DNA of 64,000 bases from Streptomyces sp. MMG1121 (GTDB lineage: Bacteria > Actinomycetota > Actinomycetes > Streptomycetales > Streptomycetaceae). A program made the translations under genes and the position numbers. Positions 24,510 to 32,816 of this stretch are shown here, piece after piece. The stretch lies in NCBI RefSeq assembly GCF_001280015.1, contig NZ_LGDV01000226.1:62001-126000 (forward strand). Reading direction: 5' to 3'. Within the stretch, counting starts at the first letter, position 1; each line of letters starts with the position of its first letter. Below the pieces are notes generated by a model. That model was given only the letters and a program-made list of their open reading frames with translations. It made no database searches and was not told where the DNA came from.

Positions 24510-25040
24510 TTACGCTCCACCCCACGTCTGTATGTTCCAACTCTGGCCGCTCACGCCGGCCATGCTCCACTGCTGGGCGCGGGCGCCGTTCCCAAAGCTG
24601 GAGTTCTCGATTTCCAGAACCTTGCCGCTGTTCTTGTTCTGCAGGTACTCGCCGCCGTCAGGAAACGTGATCGTGCGCCAGAGCTGGGTGTCGACGCCTT
24701 GGGTGCATTGCCACTGCTGGGCCGGGGCGCCGTTGTCCATGCGGGAGTCGGCGATCTCCAGACATTTGCCGCTGGAATTCACGATCCAGAACCATTCAGA
24801 GGACCCTCCGTTCGAGCCGTTCCAGATGAAGGCCCACTTGGCGCCCTGCTGCCCCGAACATCCCCAGCCCTGCGCACGGGCGCCGTTGTCCTGGCTGGAG
24901 TTCTCAATTTCCAGGCATTGCGTACCGCGCGAGAGGCTCGCGTTCGTCCAGTTGCTGGCGGCACTGGGCGTAGCCGAGGCCACGACCACCAAGGTGGCAG
25001 CGGCGGCGAGTGTCATGGCTTGTGGGACAAAGTTACGCAC
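24510..25040 (-). CDS. Secreted ricin-type beta-trefoil lectin
   Basis: A 176-residue protein: signal peptide about 1-28 (VPQAMTLAAAATLVVVASATPSAAS), then one ricin B-type lectin domain. Three trefoil repeats are visible by the (C/V)LEI(E/A)(N/D)S ... NGA(R/P)AQ(G/Q)W pattern, each closing with the family QxW-like motif (AKWAF, TQLWRT, GQSWNIQ). Such domains bind galactose- or xylan-like glycans. Here it stands alone without a catalytic domain. The start is GTG 25040 (GGGGAGAA upstream on the minus strand); ATG 25016 is an alternative. It is probable cargo of the element. Confidence 0.85.
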   Translation of the reverse strand: MRNFVPQAMTLAAAATLVVVASATPSAASNWTNASLSRGTQCLEIENSSQDNGARAQGWGCSGQQGAKWAFIWNGSNGGSSEWFWIVNSSGKCLEIADSRMDNGAPAQQWQCTQGVDTQLWRTITFPDGGEYLQNKNSGKVLEIENSSFGNGARAQQWSMAGVSGQSWNIQTWGGA

Positions 25041-25287
25041 AGGTTCTCCCCGTTACATTCCGTGTACGGCACACGGTAACGGTCATGATCATAGTTCGCT
25101 ACCCAGGCAGAGAGCCCGCCAAGGCCTGCTGATCCCTCAAGCCGGGCTGCCGCAGGCCGAATCGTGTGCTGTCGCCCGGCAGCGGCACCGGTCTAACGAC
25201 CTCACCCGCGATTGACCGTGGCTGCACCGAACTCGTCCTCGTCCGCACCATGGCCTGCTGAATCACCCACCAGCCGAACCCCGCTAA
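25041..25287. other. Non-coding region left of the insertion sequence
   Basis: About 250 bases between the lectin start and the IS. No reading frame here continues into the integrase fragment to the right of the IS: the frame that would join is closed by TGA at 25260-25262. So the integrase N-terminus is not simply displaced to this side; a deletion must have gone with or preceded the IS insertion. Confidence 0.55.
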
Positions 25288-26145
25288 GACATCGTTTCCT
25301 TTGGCGTGATCGCTCGTTGAGCCGTGCATGACGGATCTGGTGGAGCGGTTGGTGCCGGACGAGTTGTGGATGCTGTTTCGGCGGGTGGTCCCGCCGACGG
25401 AGGTCACACGCCCGCAAGGCGGCGGGCGACGGCGGGCCGGTGACCGCGAATGCCTGGCGGCGATCATCTTCGTGGCCACCTCGGGCTGCACTTGGCGGCA
25501 GCTGCCGCCGGTGTTCGGTCCGGCCTGGCCCACGGTCTACCGGCGCTTCGCCCAGTGGAGCCGGAACCGGGTCTGGGCCCGGCTGCACCGCGTCATCCTC
25601 GACGAACTCGGAGCCCGAGGCGAGCTGGACTGGTCGCGGTGCGCGATCGACTCCGTCAGCCTGCGGGCGGCAAAAGGGGGCCACTGACCGGACCGAATCC
25701 GACCGACCGCGGCAAGCCGGGATCAAAAATCCACCTCATCACCGACCGAAACGGCGTCCCGCTGTCACTGGGCATCTCCGGCGCCAACCTGCACGACAGC
25801 CTCGGCCTGCAGCCGCTGGTGCGTGGGATCCCGCCCATCCGCTCCCGCCGCGGACCCCGCCGCCGGCGTCCGGCCAAGCTCCATGCCGACAAGGGCTACG
25901 ACTACGATCACCTGCGGAAATGGCTCCGCGAGCGTCGCATCCGCCACCGCATCGCCCGCAAGGGCATCGAGTCCTCCACGCGGCTCGGCCGTCACCGCTG
26001 GGTCGTCGAGAGGACGGTCTCCTGGCTGGCCGGCTGCCGCCGCCTGCACCGCCGCTACGAGCGAAAGGCCGAGCACTTCCTGGCCTTCGTCGGCATCGTC
26101 GCAGCTCTCATCAGCTACCGCCGACTCACCAACTGAAACGACGTC
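25288..26145 (+). mobile_element. IS5-family (IS427-like) insertion sequence, 858 bp
   Basis: Terminal inverted repeats: left GACATCGTTTCCTTTGGCG (25288-25306), right end read inward GACGTCGTTTCAGTTGGTG, 14 of 19 identical. The trinucleotide TAA flanks both sides (25285-25287 and 26146-26148), the TNA duplication expected of this IS group. It encodes a two-frame transposase. It is inserted at the 5' end of the integrase fragment. Confidence 0.85.
25328..26136 (+). CDS. IS5-family transposase, two frames joined by probable -1 frameshift
   Basis: The first frame (25328-25687, 119 residues) has a DUF4096-type N-terminus, MTDLVERLVPDELWMLFRRV ... GCTWRQLPPVFGP, and ends with the first catalytic Asp in CAIDSVSLRAAKGG. 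The second frame, one base back, continues PLTGPNPTDRGKPGSKIHLI, with the second Asp in LHADKGYDY and the Glu in RWVVERTVSWLAG, ending at 26136. The slip site is the run AAAAGGGGG at 25672-25680, as is usual in this IS group. All three DDE residues are kept, so it may be active. Confidence 0.85.
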
Positions 26146-26152
26146 TAAGACC

Positions 26153-27235
26153 GTGAAGAAGCCCGGCAAGGCGTGGACGGTCAAGGCGTGGCTGACACAC
26201 TGGGTTGAGAACGTCGCCCCCCTCGCCGTCAACGACAACACGATGGTCGGGTACGGCGTTGCGGTCCGGAAGCACCTCATCCCCGGCTTGGGCGCTCACC
26301 GTCTCGACAGGCTCAAGCCCGAGCACATTGAGGCGTTCTACGCCAAGATCCAGGCCAACGGCAGCAAGCCCGCGACTGCTCACCAGGTACATCGAACCTT
26401 CCGTACCGCCCTCAATGAGGCCGTACGGCGTGGCCATCTCGGCAAGAACCCCGTTCAGTTGGCCAAGGCCCCGAAGACGGGGGAGTACGAGGTGGAGCCC
26501 TACAGCGTCCAAGAGGTGCAGCGATTGCTGAAGGCCGCTGACCAGCATCGCAACTCCGCACGGTGGGCCGTCGCGCTCGCCCTCGGATTGCGTCAAGGGG
26601 AGGTGCTGGGGCTGAAGTGGGACGACGTGGACCTTGAGGGTGGATTCCTCGTTGTCCGCCGTAGTCGCCACCGGCCGCAGTACGCCCACGGGTGCGCGGA
26701 GCCTTGCGGACGCAAGGCCGCCGGGTACTGCCCGCAGAGGCGACGAACCAACCCTGAGTTGTCCACCACCAAGTCGCGTGCCGGCCGTCGCGCGGTCGGT
26801 CTCCCCGAACAGCTCGTTGACCTACTCCGTGCGCACCTCAAGGCGCAGGAAGCGGAGCGAACGGAGGCCGGGAAGTGCTGGGAGGGCAACGGTTTGGTCT
26901 TCCCGGATGAGCACGGCCGTAGCCCGTCCCACCGCCGGGACTGGGCTGTGTGGAAGGCTCTTCTGACAGAGGCGAAGGTCCGCGACGCGCGGTTGCACGA
27001 CGCGCGCCACACGGCTGCGACGGTTCTTCTGATCCTTGGTGTCCCTGAGCGGGCCGTCATGGGCCTCATGGGTTGGTCGACCACGGCTATGGCCGCGAGG
27101 TATCAGCACATGGTCGACGCGGTGCGGACCGACATCGCGAGGCAGGTGGACGGTCTGATCTGGAAGACCGAGACGGACAGGCCGGATGATGACGGCGACG
27201 GCGACGGCGCGGGTGCGCTCGTGTCGGCTGAGTGA
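26153..27235 (+). pseudogene. Tyrosine integrase truncated at its N-terminus by the IS
   Basis: The frame enters straight from the IS end (TCT AAG ACC GTG at 26144-26155); GTG 26153 has no ribosome site. About 360 residues remain: a core-binding SAM-like domain (AWLTHWVENVAPLAVNDNTM ... HIEAFYAKIQ) and a full catalytic domain with Arg in LGLRQGEVLG (26591), HDARH (26996), a GW in MGWSTT and the tyrosine in ARYQHM (27101). Relatives have about 60-80 more residues, the arm-type DNA-binding domain. A Cys-rich insert CAEPCGRKAAGYCPQ lies mid-domain. Without the arm domain integration or excision would fail. Confidence 0.82.
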
Positions 27236-27344
27236 TCCAGAAAGTGAACCAAAGCAGTGAGTGGTGAATCACGGGTCCACTGCTCACTGTCTTGCCCAGC
27301 ACCTGTCGTGCTGCAACGCCCTGCGTCCAGGTTGGGGGGAGGGC

Positions 27345-27893
27345 ATGATCGCACTCATGGATCAGGGGATAGCAGCCGTACTGGGGGCGGGAGTTGGCAT
27401 CGCAGGGACCCTCGGGTCGGCGTTGCTTGGCTACGCCACGGCTAGGCACCAGGCACGAGACCAGGGGCGTGTTGACCACGGGTTCAGGCTGCGTGACGAG
27501 CGTAAGGAGGCGTACCTGGCGTTCCTAGAAGTAGAGGAGAGATTGGCAATCCTGTTTCGCGAGATCAGGTTCGCTCTCTGCGCAGACGAAGACTCGATAC
27601 CGGATTGGCTCTACATAGAGACGCGTGAGGACGCTGTTTCCGCAGATCTAGTGGAGCTGTCGCGACGTCGCACGCGCGTCACCCTCGCTGGCCCAAGGGG
27701 CGTCGATGCAGGTGCGGCAGCCCTATGTGCCGTGTTCTCTTCTGCGGCGCGTTACGTAGGTGGGTTGTCCGGTGACGATGAACTGATCGCTCGCAGTCAG
27801 CCGCGGTTGGATGCCCTCTCGTGTGAGATCGAAACCGCCCGACAGGAGTTCGCGGATGCGGTGCAACTGGTTCTAGCGAAGCCACCCCTGTAA
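27345..27893 (+). CDS. Membrane-anchored hypothetical protein
   Basis: A 182-residue protein with one N-terminal transmembrane helix (IAAVLGAGVGIAGTLGSALLGY) followed by a basic, helical cytoplasmic region (RHQARDQGR ... RLRDERKEAYLAFLEVEERLAILF), probably coiled coil. ATG 27345 is chosen because GGGGGAGG (27334-27342) precedes it; an earlier ATG at 27261 lacks one. Such proteins are frequent in Streptomyces islands; I know no function. It is the last gene before attR. Confidence 0.65.
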   Translation: MIALMDQGIAAVLGAGVGIAGTLGSALLGYATARHQARDQGRVDHGFRLRDERKEAYLAFLEVEERLAILFREIRFALCADEDSIPDWLYIETREDAVSADLVELSRRRTRVTLAGPRGVDAGAAALCAVFSSAARYVGGLSGDDELIARSQPRLDALSCEIETARQEFADAVQLVLAKPPL

Positions 27894-27934
27894 TCGGTTA
27901 AGGGTGCCCTTGCAGAGCCTCTACTTGGCCGACT

Positions 27935-27953
27935 GAGACGGCAACTGAGACGG
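27935..27953 (+). repeat. Arm-type direct repeat, right copy
   Basis: GAGACGGCAACTGAGACGG, one mismatch from 21103-21121. It lies 64 bp inside attR. Confidence 0.65.
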
Positions 27954-27958
27954 ATAGC

Positions 27959-28000
27959 CGAAAGGGAGGCACCCCGTTTGGGGCGCCTCCCTTTCGTTTT
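27959..28000. terminator. Bidirectional hairpin left of tRNA-Cys
   Basis: CGAAAGGGAGGC (27959-27970) pairs with 27985-27996; an inner CCCC-GTTT-GGGG extends it. TTTT follows on the plus strand. It can end the 27345 gene on the plus strand and the tRNA transcript on the minus strand. It resembles the hairpin at 20884 in position relative to the repeat, suggesting the element brought its own copy. Confidence 0.75.
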
Positions 28001-28017
28001 GCCTGGTCAGGCAGTCA

Positions 28018-28060
28018 GAGGCCGTGGCGGGAATCGAACCCACGTAACTCGCTTTGCAGG
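28018..28060. repeat. Right attachment-site repeat (attR) within tRNA-Cys
   Basis: Same 43 bases as 20942-20984; here continuous with the rest of an intact tRNA gene, so integration left the tRNA functional. Confidence 0.93.
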
Positions 28061-28090
28061 CGAGTCCCTAAACCACTCGGGCACACGGCC
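28019..28090 (-). tRNA. tRNA-Cys, anticodon GCA
   Basis: On the minus strand it begins GGCCGTG and ends CACGGCC plus a T discriminator, giving a 7-bp acceptor stem. The anticodon arm CTCGC-CTGCAAA-GCGAG has GCA in the loop; the T arm holds GGTTCGATTCC. CCA is not encoded. Its 3' half is the integration site of the element at left. Confidence 0.96.
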
Positions 28091-28105
28091 GTGTGCGTGG
28101 GAATG

Positions 28106-28135
28106 AACCTACGGGCGGTCGTGGAGCGGGTTCAA
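28106..28135 (-). promoter_or_regulatory. Promoter of tRNA-Cys
   Basis: On the minus strand TTGAAC (28135-28130) and TAGGTT (28111-28106) are 18 bp apart, about 15 bases before the mature tRNA 5' end. Confidence 0.75.
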
Positions 28136-28264
28136 GGGAAACGCCGGGGCTGCAACGGTACTGCCACACCGCGTTCATGAAACGGGGGCGTACGACCAAG
28201 GTCGCAGGCCGGACGGGACTCGCGACAGGGGTCAAAGTGGGTTGCGGACCTTACTCTGGCGGGC

Positions 28265-29704
28265 ATGACCGCCCTGGAGCCCCGCGACGCCGACGCCGTG
28301 ACCGAAGCCGCCGACACCGCAGCCGGGGGCGTGCTGAGCCGGTCCTATCGGGCGCTCAGCGTCGGGATCGTCTCCGTCGTGCTGCTCATCGCCTTCGAGG
28401 CGACCGCCGTGGGGACCGCGATGCCGGTCGCCGCGCGGGAGCTGGACGGGGTGGCGCTGTACGCGTTCGCGTTCTCCGGGTACTTCACCACCAGCCTCTT
28501 CGGCATGGTGCTGTCCGGCCAGTGGTCCGACCGGCGCGGCCCCCTCGGCCCGTTGAGCACCGGCATCGCGGGCTTCGCCGCCGGACTTCTCATAGCCGGC
28601 ACCGCCCGGACGATGTGGATGTTCATCCTGGGGCGGGCCGTGCAGGGGCTGGGGGGCGGGCTGGTCATCGTCGCGCTGTACGTCGTCGTCGGCCGCGCCT
28701 ACCCCGAGCGGCTGCGCCCCGCGATCATGGCGGCCTTCGCGGCGGGCTGGGTGGTCCCCTCCATCGTCGGCCCCCTCGCCTCCGGCGCCGTCACCGAGCA
28801 CCTCGGCTGGCGCTGGGTCTTCCTCGGCATCCCCGCCCTCGTCGTCCTCCCGCTCGGCCTCGCCCTGCCGCAGATACGGCGCCGGGCGGCCGGACCGGTC
28901 CAGGCCGGCACGGGCAACGGCTCCTTCGACCGGCGGCGCATCCGGCTCGCCCTCGGCATCTCCCTCGGCGCCGGACTCCTCCAGTACGCCGCCCAGGACC
29001 TGCGCCCACTCGCCGTGCTCCCCGCGCTGGCCGGTACCGCCCTCCTCGTGCCCGCCGTCCTCGGGCTCCTCCCGCGCGGCACCTACCGGGCGGCCCGCGG
29101 TCTGCCCTCCGTCGTCCTGCTGCGCGGACTGTCCGCCGGTTCCTTCATCGCCGCCGAGTCCTTCGTCCCCCTGATGCTCGTCACCCAGCGCGGGCTGTCG
29201 CCGACGCTCGCCGGGTTCTCGCTGGCGGCGGGCGGCCTGACCTGGGCACTGGGCTCGTTCGTGCAGTCCCGGCCGCGCCTGGCGCCGTACCGGGCACGGC
29301 TGATGACCGTCGGGATGGTGCTGGTCGCCGCCGCCATCGCCACCGCGCCCACGGTGCTCGTGCACTCCGTGCCCGTCTGGATCGTCGCCGTCGCCTGGGC
29401 CTTCGGCAGCCTCGGCATGGGCCTGGTGGTCTCCTCCACCAGCGTCCTGCTGCTCCAGCTGTCCGCCCCGCAGGAGGCCGGCGCCAACTCGGCCGCGCTG
29501 CAGATCTCCGACGCCCTCTCCAACGTCGTCCTGCTCGCCACCACCGGCGCCGCCTTCGCGGCACTCGGCGGCGGCAGCACGGCGGCCACCACGGCCACTG
29601 CCGACGGCGGCACCCATCCCACCGCCTTCGCGGCCGTCTTCCTGCCCATGGCGGGCGTGGCACTGGCGGGGGCGTGGGTGACCCGGCGGCTGCGGGAGCG
29701 GTGA
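28265..29704 (+). CDS. MFS transporter (probable drug/metabolite exporter)
   Basis: A 479-residue membrane protein with about 14 hydrophobic helices, of the major facilitator DHA type. Between helices 2 and 3 is the motif GQWSDRRGPLGPL, the MFS motif A; GRAVQGLGGGLVIVALYV resembles antiporter helices. TACTCT (28252-28257) lies 7 bases before ATG 28265 with no ribosome site, so the transcript is probably leaderless. No neighbouring regulator or biosynthetic gene points to the substrate. Confidence 0.87.
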   Translation: MTALEPRDADAVTEAADTAAGGVLSRSYRALSVGIVSVVLLIAFEATAVGTAMPVAARELDGVALYAFAFSGYFTTSLFGMVLSGQWSDRRGPLGPLSTGIAGFAAGLLIAGTARTMWMFILGRAVQGLGGGLVIVALYVVVGRAYPERLRPAIMAAFAAGWVVPSIVGPLASGAVTEHLGWRWVFLGIPALVVLPLGLALPQIRRRAAGPVQAGTGNGSFDRRRIRLALGISLGAGLLQYAAQDLRPLAVLPALAGTALLVPAVLGLLPRGTYRAARGLPSVVLLRGLSAGSFIAAESFVPLMLVTQRGLSPTLAGFSLAAGGLTWALGSFVQSRPRLAPYRARLMTVGMVLVAAAIATAPTVLVHSVPVWIVAVAWAFGSLGMGLVVSSTSVLLLQLSAPQEAGANSAALQISDALSNVVLLATTGAAFAALGGGSTAATTATADGGTHPTAFAAVFLPMAGVALAGAWVTRRLRER

Positions 29705-29828
29705 ATCGCCGGCCGCCGGCATACGTCCTGCTCATCGACGGGACCCCCGGCGCGGAGGGTCACCCGGCGGTGATCGCGGAGGCTGTGACGTGGATCCCAC
29801 CCACGGGTTGCCCGGCCTTGTCCGGGCG

Positions 29829-29855
29829 TTGACGGAGGCGCGGCGCCGGTAGGGT
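29829..29855 (+). promoter_or_regulatory. Possible promoter for the DEAD-box gene
   Basis: TTGACG (29829-29834) and TAGGGT (29850-29855), with a short 15-bp spacer. Confidence 0.4.
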
Positions 29856-29907
29856 GGCCCGGTTGTCATACGTAGCCGAGCCCCCTACCCCTTGATCCAC
29901 GGAGACC

Positions 29908-31707
29908 GTGACTACCACCGCCGCTTCCTCCACCCAGTCCCACCACCTCTCGCCCGCCTTCCCCGGCCGGGCCCCCTGGGGTACCGCCAGCAAGCTGCGT
30001 GCCTGGCAGCAGGGGGCGATGGAGAGGTACGTCCAGGAGCAGCCGCGCGACTTCCTCGCCGTCGCCACGCCCGGCGCCGGCAAGACGACCTTCGCGCTGA
30101 CGCTCGCCTCCTGGCTGCTGCACCACCACGTCGTGCAGCAGGTGACCGTGGTCGCGCCGACCGAGCACCTGAAGAAGCAGTGGGCCGAGGCCGCCGCCCG
30201 GGTGGGGATCAAGCTCGACCCGGAGTACAGCGCCGGGCCGCTCGGCAGGGAGTACGACGGCGTCGCCGTCACCTACGCCGGTGTGGGCGTGCGGCCCATG
30301 CTGCACCGCAACCGTGTGGAGCAGCGCAAGACCCTCGTCATCCTCGACGAGATCCACCACGCCGGTGACTCCAAGTCGTGGGGCGAGGCGTGCCTGGAGG
30401 CCTTCGAGCCCGCCACCCGACGGCTCGCCCTGACCGGTACGCCGTTCCGGTCCGACACCAACCCCATCCCCTTCGTGACGTACGAGGAGGGGCAGGACGG
30501 CATCCGCCGCTCGGCCGCCGACTACACCTACGGCTACGGCAACGCCCTCGCCGACCACGTCGTGCGGCCCGTCATCTTCCTCTCCTACAGCGGCAACATG
30601 CGCTGGCGTACGAAGGCCGGGGACGAGATCGCCGCCCGGCTCGGGGAGCCGATGACCAAGGACGCGGTCAGCCAGGCCTGGCGGACCGCGCTCGACCCGC
30701 GCGGTGAGTGGATGCCCAGCGTGCTGCGCGCCGCGGACCAGCGGCTGACCGAGGTCAGGAAGGCCATCCCGGACGCCGGCGCGCTCGTCATCGCCTCCGA
30801 CCAGGACTCCGCCCGCGCCTACGCCAAGCTGATCCGCGAGATCACGGGGACGAAGGCCACGCTGGTGCTGTCCGACGACACCGGCGCCTCGAAGCGGATC
30901 GACGACTTCAGCGAGAGCAACGATCGCTGGATGGTCGCGGTGCGCATGGTGTCCGAGGGCGTCGACGTGCCGCGACTGGCGGTGGGTGTCTACGCCACCA
31001 CCATCTCCACGCCGCTCTTCTTCGCGCAGGCCGTCGGGCGTTTCGTGCGGTCCCGGCGGCGCGGCGAGACCGCGTCCGTGTTCCTGCCGACCGTGCCCGA
31101 TCTGCTGACCTTCGCCAACGAGATGGAGAAGGAGCGGGACCACGCCCTCGACAAGCCGAAGAAGGAGGGCGAGGAGGACCCGTACGCCGAATCCGAGAAG
31201 GAGATGGAGGAGGCGAACAAGCAGCAGGACGAGGACACCGGCGAGCAGGAGCAGTTCTCGTTCGAGGCGCTGGAGTCCGAGGCCGTCTTCGACCGGGTTC
31301 TCTACGACGGTGCCGAGTTCGGTATGCAGGCGCACCCCGGGAGCGAGGAGGAGCAGGACTACCTCGGCATCCCGGGTCTGCTCGAACCCGACCAGGTCCA
31401 GCTCCTGCTGCAGAAGCGGCAGGCCCGGCAGATCGCGCACAGCAAGAAGAAGCCGGACACCGAGGCCGACCTGCTCGAACTGCCCGCCGAGCGGCGGCCG
31501 GTGGTCTCGCACAAGGAGATGATGGAGCTGCGCAAGCGGCTCAACACCCTGGTCAGCGCGTACGTCCACCAGAGCGGCAAGCCGCACGGGGTGATCCACA
31601 CCGAGCTGCGCCGGGTCTGCGGCGGACCGCCCAGCGCGGAGGCCACGGCCGGACAGCTGCGCCAGCGCATCGCCAAGGTGCAGGAGTGGGCGACGCGGAT
31701 GAAATGA
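29908..31707 (+). CDS. DEAD/DEAH-box superfamily 2 helicase
   Basis: A 599-residue ATP-dependent helicase of the type III restriction/XPB-like group. Motif I is ATPGAGKTT at about 53; motif II DEIHHAGD at about 147; motif III ALTGTPFRSD. The second RecA domain has VSEGVDVPRLAVGVYATTI and QAVGRFVRSRRRGE (motif VI). An acidic, charged segment at about 410-450 separates the helicase core from a helical C-terminus. The GTG start 29908 follows GGAGA. Its target (DNA or RNA) is unknown; the gene is widely kept in Streptomyces. Confidence 0.88.
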   Translation: MTTTAASSTQSHHLSPAFPGRAPWGTASKLRAWQQGAMERYVQEQPRDFLAVATPGAGKTTFALTLASWLLHHHVVQQVTVVAPTEHLKKQWAEAAARVGIKLDPEYSAGPLGREYDGVAVTYAGVGVRPMLHRNRVEQRKTLVILDEIHHAGDSKSWGEACLEAFEPATRRLALTGTPFRSDTNPIPFVTYEEGQDGIRRSAADYTYGYGNALADHVVRPVIFLSYSGNMRWRTKAGDEIAARLGEPMTKDAVSQAWRTALDPRGEWMPSVLRAADQRLTEVRKAIPDAGALVIASDQDSARAYAKLIREITGTKATLVLSDDTGASKRIDDFSESNDRWMVAVRMVSEGVDVPRLAVGVYATTISTPLFFAQAVGRFVRSRRRGETASVFLPTVPDLLTFANEMEKERDHALDKPKKEGEEDPYAESEKEMEEANKQQDEDTGEQEQFSFEALESEAVFDRVLYDGAEFGMQAHPGSEEEQDYLGIPGLLEPDQVQLLLQKRQARQIAHSKKKPDTEADLLELPAERRPVVSHKEMMELRKRLNTLVSAYVHQSGKPHGVIHTELRRVCGGPPSAEATAGQLRQRIAKVQEWATRMK

Positions 31708-32136
31708 CCCCCGCCCGCTCGACTGGACTCGCCGGACCAAGAGGTCGCTGTCACAGGGCTCTGCCCCGTGCACCGTGGGTGGAGTGGCCTGGGTGGGGGC
31801 GGGTGGTCGGCGCAGGTCCGTTCCGGTCGGATCTGTCCAGGGGGGCGAGCGGAGCCCCTGCGCGTGTGTGCGTATCCGGACGAATCCAGGCAGGCCGGAT
31901 ACGGTCTTGCCCGGATTCTGGACGGAGACTTCCGCTCAGCGAACTTGCTTCGCTACTGTCCCGCTACGCACACGCCCCGTGGCAGCGTCGCCGCGGAGCG
32001 CAGCCGTGAAGCGACTGGCCCGGAGCCGCCGAGCCGTCCTGTCGATCGGCGGCCTCTGAACGCGTCGCCGACGGGACTCGGCCACGCATCCGTCGCTCAG
32101 GGGCCTGCCGGCCTCACCACCGAAGGAGTGGGCGTC
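31708..32136 (+). other. Non-coding stretch upstream of the IclR gene
   Basis: About 430 bases. An open frame runs through it in phase with the regulator but lacks a ribosome site and family similarity. A TACTGT hexamer at 31956-31961 could be a -10 box; nothing else is supported. Confidence 0.4.
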
Positions 32137-32778
32137 GTGACCGCGGAGACCTCTCAGACGCTCGACCGGGGACTGCGTGTCCTGAAGCTGCTGGCCGACA
32201 CCGACCACGGGCTGACCGTCACCGAGTTGTCCACCAAACTGGGCGTGAACCGTACCGTGGTGTACCGGTTGCTCGCCACCCTCGAACAGCACGCCCTCGT
32301 ACGGCGTGACCTGGGCGGGCGAGCCCGGGTCGGCCTCGGGGTGCTGCGGCTCGGCCGGCAGGTGCACCCGCTGGTACGGGAGGCGGCGCTGCCCGCGCTG
32401 CGCTCGCTCGCCGAGGACATAGGGGCGACGGCCCATCTGACGCTGGTGGACGGGACCGAAGCGCTCGCCGTCGCCGTGGTCGAGCCGACGTGGACCGACT
32501 ACCACGTGGCCTACCGGGCCGGTTTCCGCCACCCGCTGGACCGGGGGGCCGCGGGCAGGGCGATCCTCGCCGCCCGCCAGTCGCCCACCGTCGACCCCGG
32601 ATACACGCTCACGCACGGCGAGTTGGAGGCCGGCGCCAGCGGGGCGGCGGCGCCGCTGGTCGGGGTCACGGGGGTCGAGGGCAGCGTGGGCGTGGTGATG
32701 CTGGCGGACTCCGTACCGGAGCGGGTGGGGCCGCGGGTGGTGGAGGCCGCGCGGGAGGTGGCCGAGGCGTTGCGCTGA
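32137..32778 (+). CDS. IclR-family transcriptional regulator
   Basis: The 213-residue protein has the winged-helix N-terminus (TLDRGLRVLKLLADTDHGLTV, TELSTKLGVNRTVVYRLLATL) and a shortened IclR effector domain (to about 210; typical members reach 250). GTG 32137 is chosen for GAAGGAG at 32122-32128. It lies convergent with a PucR/CdaR-type regulator, 38 bases away. The effector and targets are not visible. Confidence 0.87.
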   Translation: MTAETSQTLDRGLRVLKLLADTDHGLTVTELSTKLGVNRTVVYRLLATLEQHALVRRDLGGRARVGLGVLRLGRQVHPLVREAALPALRSLAEDIGATAHLTLVDGTEALAVAVVEPTWTDYHVAYRAGFRHPLDRGAAGRAILAARQSPTVDPGYTLTHGELEAGASGAAAPLVGVTGVEGSVGVVMLADSVPERVGPRVVEAAREVAEALR

Positions 32779-32816
32779 GCCGTGACCGCGGTGACCGCCG
32801 TGATGGCCGGCGGCCG

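Larger units (their letters stand above)
20942..28060. mobile_element. Integrative genomic element in tRNA-Cys, now probably immobile
   Basis: Bounded by perfect 43-bp direct repeats (20942-20984 and 28018-28060) identical to the 3' part of tRNA-Cys, with a tyrosine integrase reading toward the right end and 19-bp arm-like repeats near both ends. The body holds codon use and A+T content looser than the flanks. Cargo: ScoMcrA-like nuclease, small CxxC proteins, a broken HAD phosphatase, a ricin-type lectin, an IS5-family insertion, a membrane protein. I see no replication initiator, Xis, or FtsK/Tra-type transfer gene, and the integrase is 5'-truncated at the IS. Confidence 0.88.

Noticed and set aside
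23986..25215. A 409-codon plus-strand frame across the zinc-ribbon gene and the lectin
   Set aside because: It runs through two strong terminators and antisense to the lectin; its sequence has no domain. The lectin frame has signal peptide and repeats.
28265..29704. MFS transporter as cargo of the integrative element
   Set aside because: It lies outside the right att repeat, beyond the intact tRNA gene, and has core-like codon use.
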